64,000 nucleotides of DNA from Nymphaea colorata (GCF_008831285.2 NC_045144.1:8717886-8781885), one strand, 5' to 3'; shown: positions 42,945-57,236, counted from the stretch's first letter. Numbers and translations are program-made. Notes: generated by a model from the sequence alone, not told the origin.

Positions 42945-44680
42945 CTGCAAGAAAAAAAAGGAAAGGGGAGACTAAAGAAACCCTAGGCTGAAATCCATTT
43001 TATAAATTCATTCTGAGAAAATTCAGAAAACTTGATATCCACATTATGAGCTGGGTGAAGAACAGGAAATGTGTGGTTCATTTTCCTGCACGTGGCAGGC
43101 GTCGGCCCAGCGCAGAAAAGCCAATCACCATGTTATGTCATCATTGGTAGATATCTGTCTGTATTTTCTTTACAAAATAAATTTGGGCACACCACCATCT
43201 CTTTATTTCATATCTTTCTGTTATTAATGCATCCCTTTCAAGTATGGCTGAAATCAAATTAGGTATAAGTTTGAATTTTACATAAAGTTTATTTTGTCTT
43301 GAATAAGAAAATCTCCACTTGGCCTTTTCCTCCAACCAATTTCGGCTTTCATCAGTTCTTGCTGATGAAATAATCAAAATGTGAATATATGCAACTTTTG
43401 ATATGTAGTTGCAGCCTAAGACATATTATTTAATTCATGAGTTGCTAATATTACTGCAGTGCAGCCATATACGAGAAAAACTTTGCAAAGCAGATGAAAA
43501 CTGGTAAGTTTCCTGCCTAACATATACCAAAGACCACTGCATTTTGTCCATTTTCGTGAAAATGCAAACGTGATTCTGTTGGAGAAGTTAGTCGGTACAT
43601 TTAATGATTTAACTACGAAAACCATTTAGGTCATATTGACTATAATTAGTGTAAAAAAATTAATTTATTTAATTAGAAAACATATGCAAATTAATAGCTA
43701 AATCCCTTCAGCTTCTTACCCGGTTAGTTGGAATACTTTATGAGTGCATTATTTTCATGAACTGATACCAGCATTTGTACTATCCAGCCAACATGACAAA
43801 GAATCAAACAATAGGAGGTAAATTAAAGCTAGTTAGCCATAGTTGCATGTCAAAGGATCCTAAGACCAGTACAGAAGAAGATAAGATCATCAAAATAGAC
43901 GTCCATTATGAGCATTAAAGGATTTGCAAATCTTCCTCTAAGTGACTCACCTTGGGCTTCCTATAATAGATGATTTTTTTTTTAATAGAAGGCTAGAATA
44001 TGCAAAAAGCTTTCAATTAATAGCATCAGTGGACCAGCCTACAGCTTCATTAAATTCTGTCTTGATGCAAAGGGACCATCCTAGTTTCCCCAGCATGATG
44101 GATTATGATGAACTTAGAAGAGGTTCCGATCTCTCAATCAGCTCGTTTTCCAAGAAATCAACCTCCAACCTTTGACTGCCATATATTGACTACTCATTTG
44201 TCTTCTATTCTTCCTTCTTCGTTTCAGACTTTAAAGTGTGCACACACATACACATATATATAAGCAGAAGAAGAGACATTGCCAAATAAGAATCCGACCC
44301 CTCAAATTTTAATTACATAAAGGTTCTGTTTCTTACATGGATTTAGGTATATATCTGCTACTAAAGGTAGCTCACTCACTGTTGTGCCAGGATTCTGTCT
44401 AATTAGCCACTAATCTTGACTGCATGTTTTATTATTTCTTAATGAAACTAATTGGTTTACTATTATGCACGCTGATCTTCAAAGTGCTAGGTATAGAATT
44501 CTATGGATGTCGGTCTGCAATCATGCAGCAGTATATGTTTATTTCTTTAGCACTGATGGCTTCTTTCTATTCTGTAGACTTGCCCCACCCAAAAGGATCA
44601 CTTGTTATAAAGACAAATGAGCTACTGAAGCTTCTGCATGCCTAACTGATCTACCCACTTCCCTCCGGCGGAGGCGTGTG
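42945..44680. other. Intergenic, no gene seen
   Basis: AT-rich sequence upstream of the TCP gene. The plus-strand frame at 43942-44175 begins in a poly-T region and has no recognisable domain. Promoter elements of the TCP gene may lie here, but none can be singled out. Confidence 0.4.
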
Positions 44681-44840
44681 GGCTAGTGTGTGCAATTGCC
44701 CACACTAGCCAACAAAAAATGCAGTATTTTATATTGGTACATCTTCACTTATTTATTTATTTATATATGAGTGCCCCTTAAAGATTAAAAGTCAAATAAT
44801 TAGTGCCCCTTAGTTGGAAATTCTTGGCTCGGCCGCTGCT
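44681..44840 (+). repeat. Dispersed repeat headed by a 30-bp near-perfect palindrome
   Basis: ggctagtgtg... cacactagcc at 44681-44710 is a 30-bp inverted repeat with two mismatched pairs. It is followed by an AT-rich stretch and then tatgagtgccccttaaag... attagtgccccttagttgg. The same order (palindrome, AT-rich spacer, gtgctcc/gtgcccc word) occurs at 47124-47270 and, reversed, at 31165-31330. It is a dispersed repeat; the class is unknown to me. Confidence 0.55.
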
Positions 44841-47123
44841 GCTCTGCCCACTTCAAAGAATGCAACCGGATCATTATGTTCACCCTTCACATTCTTCCCT
44901 TGCCTGAAATTATCTAAAAGGAATAAAGCATGTATAAACCTAATATCTTATCACATCCAAATCTCCACCGACCTCCAAAAGAGAGAGAGAGAGAGAGAGA
45001 ATGAACTCCTTTGTTTTTTTCTGCTCATCCTTTTTCTGCTTTCCTTCCTCCTTGCATCCCTTTTTGACCAAGCGTGCTGCAAATTATGGGAGATGCATGG
45101 TGTCCTCATAGGAGGGGGTGGGCGGCAGTTAGGCATGTTTCAACAAAGTGGTGGTGCATATATGCCGCTGATGAGGACTGATAGGCGACATTCCGTCTTC
45201 TCCTCCTCGATAGATCTTTCATGTGGCATCCTCTCATTGCCTACCAACTTGCACAAGCGTGGAAAGAAAGAAGAGTGGAAGAAAAGAAAATGAGTTCGAG
45301 ATTCATCCCTATCACGATTAACAGAAGATAACAGAGCAGTAGTACGTTCAGAGTCCATTATTGATGCCTTTTTCTTGACTTGAGGCAGTGCTTCTGGTTG
45401 TTTCTCAAAACTTCCCTTTCTTTTCGTACGCTGAGAAATGGCTTCAACTTTACGTGGTCTTCTCTCATCAGTCCTACCATCATAGGAGAGAGAAAGAGAG
45501 CGAGAGAGAGAGAGAGAGTTTTCTTTTGCAATTAAAAGCACTGGTCCCCAGGCGGGCAATCGTTTCACTCTTGAAGAACCGGTGAGTTATCCATCAAGAA
45601 GACATGGCGCGAATTGATCCCGGGCAAGTGATCCCGGAGATTCATAATTTCCCGACGATAATCTAGTCCCACGGGACCAGACATTCAGATATTGACGTTA
45701 AAACTCGGTGCCAACTTGTTTTAACTATCAAAAGGATAAAATAATTCGGAAAAGAGACAACCGGAGTACGTGAATATTGTACAGCTTATATATATTTTAT
45801 GGTTATTTATTTATTTATTTTTTACCAAAAAGCGGATAATTTGATGGAATGGTTATATACACCATCTCCCTGTATCTAATTTCATGTGTTATTTTAAGTA
45901 TAACAAAAAAAACCATGACTAATACAAAAACAAACTTTTTTTGTAAGGATAAAAACGAAAGCCGCAAAAGAAATTCAAAAATTCGATAAAAATAAAATTT
46001 GTTAGTTTATATAATCAATATACCCCTTTAAGCAGTAGAAAAATATTTTTGTTTTTTTGTTTTGTTTATAGCGCTAACCCATTATCTCATAAATATTTTA
46101 TTATTTCATAAACATTATCTTATATTTATGTTTATTGTTATCTCATGCATCTGTCTATTATCTCATTATCTCATAAATATTTTATGATTTAATAAACATT
46201 AACTTATATTTATGTTTAGAACCATTTGTTATCTCATTATCTCATATTTTTTTGTTATCTCCTAAACATTATCTCATACTTATGTTTAATGTTATCTCAT
46301 ACATTCATCCATTCATTATTTCATAAATCTTTATCTCATAAACATGATCTTATTCGTTATTTCACTCACATGCATATGCAATGTTTGAGTATGAAAATAA
46401 ATATACATATTGATACTAGGATTCACATCCCGCGTAAGCTCGTTACATACATGGAATGATGACATACAAAACTCTCTAAACGTGCAAAAATATGCTTCCA
46501 CCTTCCGGTTTGTTGTCATCCTCATATCGGAATCTTGGCCACAAGTGATTCTTTTTCTTTTGTGTTCTTGCGAAGTACGTGACGTTATACATGGAAAACA
46601 ACGTTTGATAAATTTTTGGTGTAAAATGATGTTTTCTCAATGTGTAGATAGAGTTTTATAAGCTAAAAAGGTATGGACCATCCATTAGCTTAATAAGACC
46701 TTACCCATATGTTGACAATATTTACTTATATTTATAAGATAGGAACGGACGGTGGTGTGACATCATGTGCGTCCTTTTTTTGGATGTGTAAACAGAGTTA
46801 ATTTTATGAATTAAAAAGTTGGACCATTAAGCTTTCATTAGAAAATCTTATCTTTATCTTAAAAGAACCATCAACAAAAATGCCCTTTATGTTGATTCTA
46901 ACGTTTTCCAAAATGAAAAGCACAATTTATGGTTAGTTTTGTGTTTGATAGAAACACCTGCATATATGTCTTTTTCTAGTTTAGTTGCCAAAAAATTCTC
47001 TGAATTTCATTTTATTTATGTTCAAAATCATTCCCACTTTTCATTGATCATTGTTATTGTAAAATGTGGAATCATGACGCTCCAGTTGACGAGTATATGG
47101 TACCTTACCTAAGTTCTCGACAT
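44841..47123. other. Intergenic, GA runs and a TTATCTCAT-rich block
   Basis: GA-rich runs at 44981-45000 and 45486-45520 create mirrored frames on both strands. Positions 46070-46350 contain many irregular copies of ttatctcataaac/atatttatgttta, a simple degenerate repeat. No gene is supported. Confidence 0.45.
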
Positions 47124-47270
47124 AGCTGGTGTGGACAGTTGCTCACACCAGCCTCACAAAATTAGTTTAATGTATATGTTAATATTTTGATATATTTGAT
47201 TATTATATATGTAAGTGCTCCAAATAAATTATAAGTTTTGAATGAGTGCTTCTACTAACAATTTTTTTTA
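47124..47270 (+). repeat. Second copy of the palindrome-headed dispersed repeat
   Basis: agctggtgtggacagttgct then cacaccagcc at 47124-47153 is a 30-bp inverted repeat clearly related to 44681-44710. It is followed by AT-rich DNA and gtaagtgctccaaataaa. Confidence 0.5.
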
Positions 47271-50200
47271 AACTCAGTGAACACAACCCCGAGCAGGAGC
47301 AACGGGGAAACCCTTGGGTCTTCTTTTTTTAACAGTAAGTTTTTAACCTCCTTTTCATTGGAAAAGGGACTTACAAAACTCATGGATCTGACAAACTTTA
47401 GAAAAAGGATGCTGATTTTGAAAAAAAACCGATGCGATAAGCTTTATATGGCGGTGAAACTCATTTTGGTAGATAATTTGAAATTTCCAGTTCCAGAGCA
47501 TTTTTCAGTTTTGGTCCGTGTTAAGCAAAGTAATTTAAAAACCTACATTAAAATTCTTTTGTTGGAGAGCTTTGATTTCTGGTCGCAGATGATGCCGCAA
47601 AGGAACCATGTAATTTACTTAGCACCCCCACCGCCCTACCCGGAAAGTAAAACCAAGTGGAATAATCGGGCCGAGGAATTGACACCTGCCATCGTCGGAC
47701 GATCGGAGAATTTGTGACCCGTAGTTCTGCAACTGTAAGATTGAAGCAAAGCACATTGAATACTTAGGATCCTTTTTCACTAATTTATTTCCTTTCTTTT
47801 TTGGTTTGAAACTTTATAAATTTTATGAAGGGCAGTCTCCATATGGATCCCTTCAATTATCGAGCCATGAATTGGCAAATTGAAAACCTTTTTGCATGCA
47901 TGTGCATCCTTCCTTTCATGGTGTTTCATCCATCTATTTTTTCCATGCAGGCGTATCTAAATCCGCTAGTAGTTTTCTCAAACAAGAGATACCTTGAAAA
48001 TACAAAAGTTTCACGGTTTTCTCTCTTTGTCTTAAGGGTCTAGGGCTCCTTCGAAACCTAAGTATAAGTAAAGAGCAGGACTGTCAACTATAATATCACA
48101 CACCTATCGTTTTCTACCCTGATGAGTAACGCTCACAAAAATTCAACTAATGATTAGACTTTCATAGGTCTACCAATCCTACCAACTATTCTAAGCCAGC
48201 CCCTCCCTTGACACAATCAGCTAATTAGTTGATACGTTACAGCACCACTACAATTATGACTCATGCATTACATGATGAAATTAAGCATCCTTCACATCAT
48301 ATACAATCATTTATTTTCACATCATATACAATCATTTATTTATATGATTGTGCTCCTGAAAATTAATGCCCCTCAACTAAAAATTTAGGACGTGCAATTG
48401 CTTACCCCTAACTAAGAGGGTGGAGTTCCTTTGTAGATTAGCTTGATCTTTTGGAATTGGTAAATGAAAAGCGTTTATCCATATATTAGTTAAACTATTT
48501 GGAATAAACGAAAATCTCTGCAGCCTCCTCATATAATACCTACCACCTATTGGCAGTGCAAAGCTGATACAACCAAATATCTCATTGGATCTTTTCGGGT
48601 ATTTTTCTTTTCATTTCATCGATTCCTTTTAACGAATGTTGTTTATCTTTTGTAAAAAAATGTAAATTTTTATTTTTCCCATTTTGTCCTTATAAAGGGG
48701 TCTCTTTTATTCAGTTATTGAGTTTAACCTGATAGATGGTCGGATTGAATCTACTTTAAAAACTATTAATAGTTTTTTGAAAATCATAAACCGTCTCAAA
48801 ACTATGCTTTGGGCCATCACATCGACATTCTTAGTGTAGAACACAACAGGGCGATCAGGTTTCAAGATCCCAACACAATATCTCTTAGTAGTGGAGGTGC
48901 TGCTGCATTTTAAGGGGCACTTGATGACTTCAAATTTGAAATCCATGGATCTGATATAACATGCTTTTGCTGATGGGGTAAAATCTCCATGATATAATTT
49001 CATTAAACTAAGGATCCTAGGGGAGACTCAAGATTCATACTTGAGTTCCTTATTTTACTTTTTCTCATGGATTTAAGATCTGATAGAAAGGGTTTGATTT
49101 TAATTCCATAAATGTTAAAAGATCTTAAATCCAAGGCTACCAAACACGTACCAAAGGATGTAATATGACCGATGGAGTTATATTGAACTCGACCATGATG
49201 ATAAAGCATGATTTGCACGAACATATATCTTGTGGTGAGAAACAACGGTAAAACTTTTTGTTCTCAAATTATTCTCTGCGCTTTATCAAATGGAGGGAGA
49301 GACTCAAATTCTTATCCCTGCCTTATCAAGTGGAGGGAGAGACTTATCCCTGCCTTATCAAGTGGAGGGAGAGAAAATCCTTATATATATATATATCGTG
49401 CAAATCATGCAACTGTGAATTTTTTGCTATTTCATGGACGTTAGTTTCTGACATTGAAACGCCACCTTAAAAGAAAAATGTCACCGTAGGGCCCTGTACG
49501 TACACGAGAAGAAAATCGGCGATTATTCGAACAAGATGGGCGAGGAAATTGTCAGACTGGGCAGAAAAGCGCTGTACGTGGCGCGCTTCTCTCTCTTGCA
49601 CCTCTGTTAATTGTAACAGAAGGGAGGGGGCAGAGGATAACGATGTGGAATACGACGTCTCATGCTCTGTCGCAGTGGCACGGAGAGAGAGAGGACTGTA
49701 CATGAAGACAAATATGACAGCAAGCCTCCGATCTCCTTCCTCCCCTGACTGCATCAGTTGCCCCCCATTAATGGCCTCCACGCTTTCAAAAGAATGAACT
49801 ATTCTCTCTTTCTCTCTCTAGATCTCTCAACAACATAATAGACGAGTTAATAAATAAATAACTGATATCGTTAAGTACCTCAGAAATTTACCGAACAAAT
49901 TAATCTACCCCCATAACATTACAATCACTGTCATGATCTCTCTCTCTCAGACAAGAGAAGAGACTGTGGATGAGGATTCTCGCTCTATCAGACGACAGAG
50001 TGTGGATGAGGACGAGAGGATGCCTTGGCCGGCCTGACTTTATGCCGCCAATTTAAGCTTGAAAAAGAGGCTTCATGCGTGACTGCGTCACGATTAAATG
50101 ATAACGACTGTCTCTGCATCTTCTTACTGATTATCACAGCATGCAGTACTGATGCGATTTGAGCTATAAGTTGAATGCTGGGCCGATCGATGCGTCTAAC

Positions 50201-51055
50201 TATTGATCTTCCTTCTCCGGCTGGAGGAGAACAAATACGATCAGAAGTGATGAGATTCCAGAAAGAGAACGGAAAAAAGGCTTATATTTTAGCATAACTA
50301 AAGAACAAATGTACTTTAGTGAATGTAAAAACTGCAAAATTAATCTGTGACAAGCGTGTGAACCATATATGCACAACACATCCTACTTTAGGACTGAGTT
50401 TTACTACACCATTCATTTGATGGCTATTTAAAAAAGTAATAATTATGTTTGCACATAAATTGACGTAAAGTTGTGGTTTTAGAGATGTAAGAAGAACATT
50501 CGAAACAAAAAATCAGGCCATTACTTTTAGAATCGTATCTGTATGTTTGAAAAGTTATCATTTTTTAAAATCCATAACTTTTTGATGTAATTAAGCTTTA
50601 CATCCATAAGGTAGGTAATCCAAACAAAAAAAAGTGCAAAATTTTGAAAGGAAAGAGTATACGGGAAACCAGTAGATGTTTGACATGTAGATACTGCCAT
50701 ACTGGATGAGAGAAAAATAATAGGAAAAAAAAGAAATTGGTAGCTCTTAATCACAGCCTTTGATCTTTTTTCTTCTTTTTTTTTAACTGCCAATTTAAAA
50801 AAAAACTTCAAAGGTTGAAATTGTTCTTTATTTGTTTAGCGTTTAAGTGAGAGAAAGAAAGAAATTGGTCGGTATGTTACTCATAGGATGATACCTATAA
50901 GAGATCCTCTTAGCAGTTAATCACAATTTCAAGATGAATGAATGACAAAATATCAAGGAGAGAAAGGAGATAAAGAATCTTAGTAATCCAGTATAATTAA
51001 CGAATTCTTTTCCTGGATTTTGTTTTAACTATTCAACAACATGATTCCTTGTCTG

Positions 51056-51057
<2 letters not shown>
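47271..51057. other. Intergenic, no gene seen
   Basis: The frame at 47277-47717 (146 codons, plus) is the longest but has no recognisable domain and a composition like the surrounding DNA. Positions 48355-48420 (gtgctcctgaaaattaatgcccctc) may be a further fragment of the dispersed repeat. A short tandem repeat is listed separately. CT/GA-rich patches occur at 49800-49820 and 49938-49950. Confidence 0.4.
49282..49374. repeat. 32-bp tandem repeat, about three copies
   Basis: The unit ttatcaagtggagggagagac with ttatccctgcc between copies is repeated nearly exactly, the first copy being the most altered (ttatcaaatggagggagagac). Confidence 0.85.

Positions 51058-51105
<48 letters not shown>
51058..51105. 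repeat. (TA)n microsatellite
   Basis: About 24 TA units; it generates Tyr-Ile frames on both strands that are not genes. Confidence 0.97.
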
Positions 51106-51110
<5 letters not shown>

Positions 51111-51975
51111 GAGAAACAAGTTCCAAGATTTAGCAAATGGAGTATCCGAGAATGTGTCTACGATGGTTATTTTTGCTAAAACACAGACTTCATTTTTAGA
51201 CCTTTTACTTTTTAAATTCATTTTCATCCTTCTAAGGGGCTCTCCGTTCTACTGACCTGAGGTATTCTGATAATTGCGCACCATTTTTGGGGGTAGAAAG
51301 TACTCCAACTAGATTTCCCAAGTGCACCATCTTCATTCCCAGTCTTTAGTGCACTAGGGTATGAAAGGACTAGAATACCCTTGTTTGTCAAAAGAAAAAC
51401 CAAAATGAAAAAAATCACAATCGTAAAATATCGGTTGCTTTTGAAAATGACTGACAAAAATGCTGCTCCAAATCCGTTGTTCTACATATTTGTTATGTGG
51501 CAACTTTGATTTCATCGAACATTGTCAAAATGACCGAAATACCCCCAAAAAATTGAATGTGGACTTCCTACAATGAAAAAATTGGAAAGCACTCTTGTGG
51601 GCCCCGAAAACATCCACCGTGTTCTGCAATGTGGATCCCGCACTGCTGTGTTGCCATGGGGCGAGAGTACGTACTCGGACCGAGCCGTGCTCTGACCCCC
51701 TTCGTTCAAATTGCACTCCCTCACCTCACAAGCCTTCCGGAGAAGAGAAAACGAAAGCGAAGTTTCATTATCAGGGCCAGCACCATCAGATCTGCGTCGT
51801 CGTATCTGCCAAATCTCATCGTCTAAATGTTTTCACATCCCCCACCTTCAGCTGGTCCCCTGCAAACCAGAGACTGCAAACTCTACTGCTATCGAGCGCG
51901 CGCGCGCGCACACACACACACGATAGAGGCTGAGTCGGAAGAAGGATCAATGTGAACATGAGTAACGGAAATCGA

Positions 51976-52105
<130 letters not shown>

Positions 52106-53960
52106 TCATAGACTACTGCTAGATATCAGACTGCCAGTACTGCACAGCCAACTCATACCCGGCCAATCCAAGATTGTCTCTTTCTCCTTTAGCTTCGGCC
52201 GTGGGGGCGAGGAAGCATCTCGGCCGTCCTGTGATTCTTTGCTCTACGTACCTTCTGCTGCTGCCCTTGCAGAACAGGTAAAAAAAGAAAAAAAAAACAA
52301 AGGCAAAAGAATAGTTTGTCTTTACTCTTTAGAATACGGAGATGAGAAGAAGAGTGCGTCCTTTTCTGCTCTTGTTCTTTTGCAACCCCCAAAGCCGATG
52401 GTCCCAAATTATCATGCTCATTGTAAGTCACGCCCGCGTGCCCAAAGATCTTGGCGACCAAAACTTGTGATGAACGTTAAAGAAAGAATCACCCATCGAC
52501 ACAAAAAATGAACTGAATTCTGTTCTCTCCTGCTCCCCTTTTTTCTCAAAATGGAGAAAGTGGGATATGATGAACAAACTGTATTTATTTGCACGCCTTG
52601 AAACATGCAAATGTTAGATGAAGCAGGCGGGCATTTAATTTTCTTCAGTCTAGAATATTAATATGCTTCTGTTACAGCTAGCTAATTTATGAATGGAGCA
52701 GGCGGTCTCATAAAGTTAGAGAGATGATGTACAGTACATGCGTCTCAGTCATCCATAGGGAGGGGACAGTAAATTTAAACGAGCAGAACTGCAGGCCGGT
52801 AGCGGTAGGCAATTGGCAGCCTGCGAACTCTTTCTGCATGCATGCAAAGTCTCTTTTACGTCATTATTGCACGCAGTTGTTGTAACTGCTTTAGCATATC
52901 ACGCTCTCATCCATGCGTTTTGCCCCTCTCTCTCCCTCTCTCTCTACAGGAGAAGTTCCTTCTTGATCCTGACTAGCTAAAAGTTTGGATATGCTTTAGG
53001 ATTCACAACTCATGAACCCAGAAGCATCGGCTTTGTTTTTTCTAGAGAATCTTACTGTAGAGTAAACAGATGCCTTACTAAGTATATCAAGATCTGATAA
53101 AACCTTTTAGATTGACTAATTCTGTGGCCATCATCTTCCCAATTAGTTTGCTCTCAACTTTGTAAGGTGAAACAATCTCCAGATAGTTGGCTTCTCCAGA
53201 TAGCTGGCTTTCTCAAACCCAACTAAATCTGAACCATTTGTCTTCTGGGCAGACTGAAGAGTACTGAAACTGATCGGTGGTCTATGATATAACATGAGTT
53301 AGCCATGGGCTTTTGTTGAAATTGTGCAATATCTGGCCTGTCCAAGTGATAGATCAGACATTTGATTGCAGAGGCAGGGCTGGCAAGTGTTTGGATCAGG
53401 AACATATGTGAAGACTCTGTTAGTTCTATTCAGCAAGCACCACCACTTTGCTTAAAATTTCCAAGTGCAGTTTTAGTGAGCAAGAGATCAAGTATTGGTC
53501 TCAAGGGGCATAGCATGACCGGGTGAAGATAGTTCACATCGAAGCGGTTCAAAGTTCAAATCTGATGGCCAAGCTGTCATATGGTCCGATGCACTATCCC
53601 TCTTGGCTGCAAACGGTGACAAGCATGATACTGAGTTGAGTTAAAAGATGTATACGCCATGTCCACTTAAACCTCAAAACAAGCCAAAACCTTGAACGCT
53701 TATGGGTATGACCTTGGGGTTTTGCGCTAAAGGCATTTCTCCAAAGTAAACATTAAGAGGTCGAGTATTGAAGACATATCATGGTTAGGAATATTGGAGT
53801 AAAGGTAATGCAAAAAAAAACTTCGAAGCCATGAGTATTGACACCTCGCCAAGAACCAAAAGGCGTTAACAGGAGTCTTGGCACATTCACCAGATATGTC
53901 ATGAACATTCGTTCTAGGATATGGGTACATTGCATATAATATGATATTTTTACGCTTGAT
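52106..53960. other. Intergenic, no gene seen
   Basis: No coding sequence is recognisable. The RY-type word tgcatgcatgcaaag lies at about 52835-52850. A short frame at 52200-52280 ends in a donor-like aacag/gtaaaa but encodes nothing I know. Confidence 0.35.
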
Positions 53961-55330
53961 CTTGCCAGAGAAATGCAAGGTGGACCTGCATTTGCCAAAG
54001 CACTTGAAGGATGGGCCAATATATTTGAACTTTTTAGTTGGTAATTTCGATATAGTTTCAATCCTATCACAATTTTTACAAATGATATTTCAGACTTCAA
54101 GTCAGTGCAACAGACTCCAGACGTACGTATAGTAGCACTCTCTTGTTATCATGCTTAGGTACTGTGGTTGATGGGCAAAACATATTCATCAGTTCCATCA
54201 TAGAACGTAGTTGGAGTACAATGCCTCATCAAATACGGTTGCCCCTTAAGAGCATTTCATTGGTTGGATAACTTCTTAGTTTCCTATGAAGAGATCATAA
54301 CCACTGTACAAATCCAAGAAAAACGTTTTTTGTTCAATATATTTAGCTGGTAACATAACATTTTATTCCTCAAACCGAAGAAAAAAGGTCCAAGGCACAT
54401 GAAATATTTTGTTCAATATATTTTCTCACTGGGTTTTTGGGATGTGAGTGCACCCTTGGACTTTTTTTTGTGACAGTACTTTCCTACACCTAATGTGTAG
54501 AAAAGATCTTACACTCAGTCAAATCATTCGGGACTGGACTTTTAGCCCTTCCTTTTTGTCCAATGACAGGATATGGTAGGAGGTAAGCTCAAGACTGTTA
54601 TTGCCAGAAAAATGGGATAATATACACAATAAAAAAAATTAGGGGATTGTTGATCAAAGCAGTAACAAACCATAAATTTAACAAATAATTAACTGCAGCA
54701 ACATTGCTGTTCCAAAACCAAGTCTAACTCTTCTTTTTCCTCTCATTCTCACCTACCTTTTCTTTCTTTCCTTCCTTCTTTTTGGTTTTTCCTTTCACAG
54801 TATTCTCTAATTGCAAATCCTAAGAGAAAAAAGGGCATCAAAATCTACCACTTCTGTTTCATCAGATCATTGATGGCTTACATATAGGCATGATTTGTTT
54901 AATGCTCGAGCTTGCAGCCAAAGAAGTGCAAGGTGGACTTCCGTCTGCCAAATTAAGCACTTGCAGGATGACTAAATATATTTTACAATTGATCTGTATA
55001 TGACCTTAAATTTCATCATCTAATTTTTACAACTTATTCCAACTTTAAACAAGCCAATGTAAACCACACTCCAAATGCAGTAGCAGTCTCTTCTTGTCAT
55101 GCATGCTTGGGGTGCGGGAAGGGGCAAAACATTCTTCAGCTCAAAACCAACAACATGCACAATTCTTTTCATTCAATATATTTTCAGTCGGTAATGCAAC
55201 ATTTTATTCTTAAAACTAAAGAGCAAGAAAAGAAAAAGAAGGGGAGCTTCAACTTCTCTCACTGGGACGTTTAGGGGTGTGAGTGCTACACTCCCCAGTA
55301 ATCCCGTGTTTGCAAACATAAATTCAAACT
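53961..55330. repeat. Diverged direct duplication, about 0.95-kb period
   Basis: Segments of 53970-54490 and 54915-55300 run parallel. Shared features in order are gcaaggtggac... tgccaaa... agcacttg, then atttttacaa, then tagtagcactctcttgttatcatgctt versus gtagcagtctcttcttgtcatgcatgctt. These are followed by aacattttattc and tctcactggg... tgtgagtgca. Many substitutions and indels show an old duplication or two copies of one transposon. It is non-coding as far as I can see. Confidence 0.55.
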
Positions 55331-57236
55331 TTCGGCTAAAGGTGAGATTTTTTTTTTTTTAAACCATGGTGTATGGGATAGCTTGGATTACTTTTCCAAC
55401 CCATCAACCACCCCCTTAGATTTGGAATAACTTCTCAGTTATTGGACTAGCTTCCACAAACCACCTGCTAGAGGGTAGGCCTCCTTTCTATTATTATGAG
55501 AGAAATCAACCATCCACATGCTACCACCTTGTCATTTAAGAGTGGCTTGTGTGGGAAGGTTTCCAAGTTCTTTATTCGACTTCTAATGAATAAACCCACT
55601 TCTATTTCATCGTAGCGGACAATTCCATCTCTAACATTTGCGCTTTAGGCCCTTCATCGACGTGTGAATGATTGACTGTCTGAATCTTTCAGCCTTCACT
55701 GTTTAAAATTGTTTTCTCTACTTGTACGAAGACATAATTTCAGCCAAAAGTTTATTGTGTTATTTTTTGTTCAACTAACCATTAAAGCAAAGCAAAGTTA
55801 GGAACAATAAATCTCTTTATGATGTTTAATAAACTCATTTTGCCAACTCGTGTCCTTTGCCAACTTGGGTTTTCTCTCATTTTCGTTGTTGAGATTGTTA
55901 GGAACTATTCACGGACTGGTGAGTCGATCTCTTGCGAGGCAAAGCCCTTACAAGCCCCAAACACAATGTTTCGCAGTGCCAACACTCAACAAAGCCAACA
56001 ACTACAAAATAGTAGGGTAGGACTTGGTTGTTAATCTTCCTGTTAATGCCATTCACAACTCTCTCTCTTATCACTTACCTTCACATGTGATGGTTTTGTT
56101 TGTTATAATTCAAATTATTGATATGGCTGGTAGTGTGGAGACAATGCTGGTCTAGCTAGTTGGGGAGACAATGCTTTGCCAATTTGATTACTATGAGTGC
56201 TATTTTCCTAGGCCTTATGAGATGGTAGTGTGACACTCAGTTGACAGTGCATATTCACGCTAAGTCTCAATGCATCCTTGATCCCTAATAGCAAGGCGAA
56301 GAAGGAGCCCTCTGGGTGTCATATGTGCAGATCTAGCAGGGCTCACCCAAAATTAGGATATGCAAATTTCCCCATGAGCAGATACTCGGATTGTTAATTA
56401 ATTTTTGCAACTGATGCATATCACATTCACAGGCCACTTTTTTTTTTTCTTTTGTGATATTGCCTACTTTTGGATCAGATTGTGCACCATCTTTCCAAAT
56501 CTGATTCTAAATTTCTGTATAGAATTTGGGCTTAACCAAATGAGGTCCTCTTTTTATTTATATACTGGGTTCTCAGAAGCAAGGTGGGGTTTTATTTTGT
56601 GCCATGAAATGTAGGTATTAGACGTTTTGATCTTTTTCAACTTCAGGGTTTTAAGCATAAGATTCTACGTACCAAGATGGGTGGAGCTCTTGATGAAACA
56701 GAACCAATGCACTGCCCATTAGGTGGACGGTCCGATCAGTCTTTTGAAAGCAGCTACATTTGAACAGAATTTAACTTCTTTAAGATGGTTGAGAGGTGGG
56801 CGCAGACGTGTCATCCTTGGTGGTGCTCAATTGTTATTGGAATGCATACCTCAATGAAGCTTTGTACCAACACATTCATGATGTCTTATTTCTTTCTTAA
56901 TATACAGATGTTAACATGTCTCAAATGAGGTGCTTATTTATTTTTGTCTTGCTCATTTTTTATAACTTCTTTTGCATTTCTATCTTACAAGTGTCAAGAT
57001 GTTATTAATCATGAAAATGCTTATCAATTGTTCATGATGACAACATGATAGTACCTTGTGACCAACGAACCTGACCTTCATCAAAAGACTACATGTAAAC
57101 ATCTTCTTTCTTTCCTCTTTTTTTCTTTTTCTCATTTTTCCTGAACCTAGAATTTTCACCATGACAAGGAACATCAAGATGGATAGGCTTCAAAAGAATA
57201 GGGCCTAGTAAAGATCCCTCCTGAGACAGCATTTCC
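55331..57236. other. Intergenic, no gene seen
   Basis: AT-rich DNA with scattered short frames (for example 55819-56034 and 56405-56614) that lack recognisable content. Confidence 0.45.

Noticed and set aside
45140-45568. 142-codon minus-strand frame
   Set aside because: It depends on GA/CT runs and has a rival frame on the other strand; no family features.
47277-47717. 146-codon plus-strand frame
   Set aside because: No domain, no homology I recognise, no upstream promoter or splice logic, and base composition like the flanks.
53545-53575. Possible tRNA T-arm (gttcaaagttcaaatctgatgg)
   Set aside because: No matching acceptor, D or anticodon arms could be found around it.
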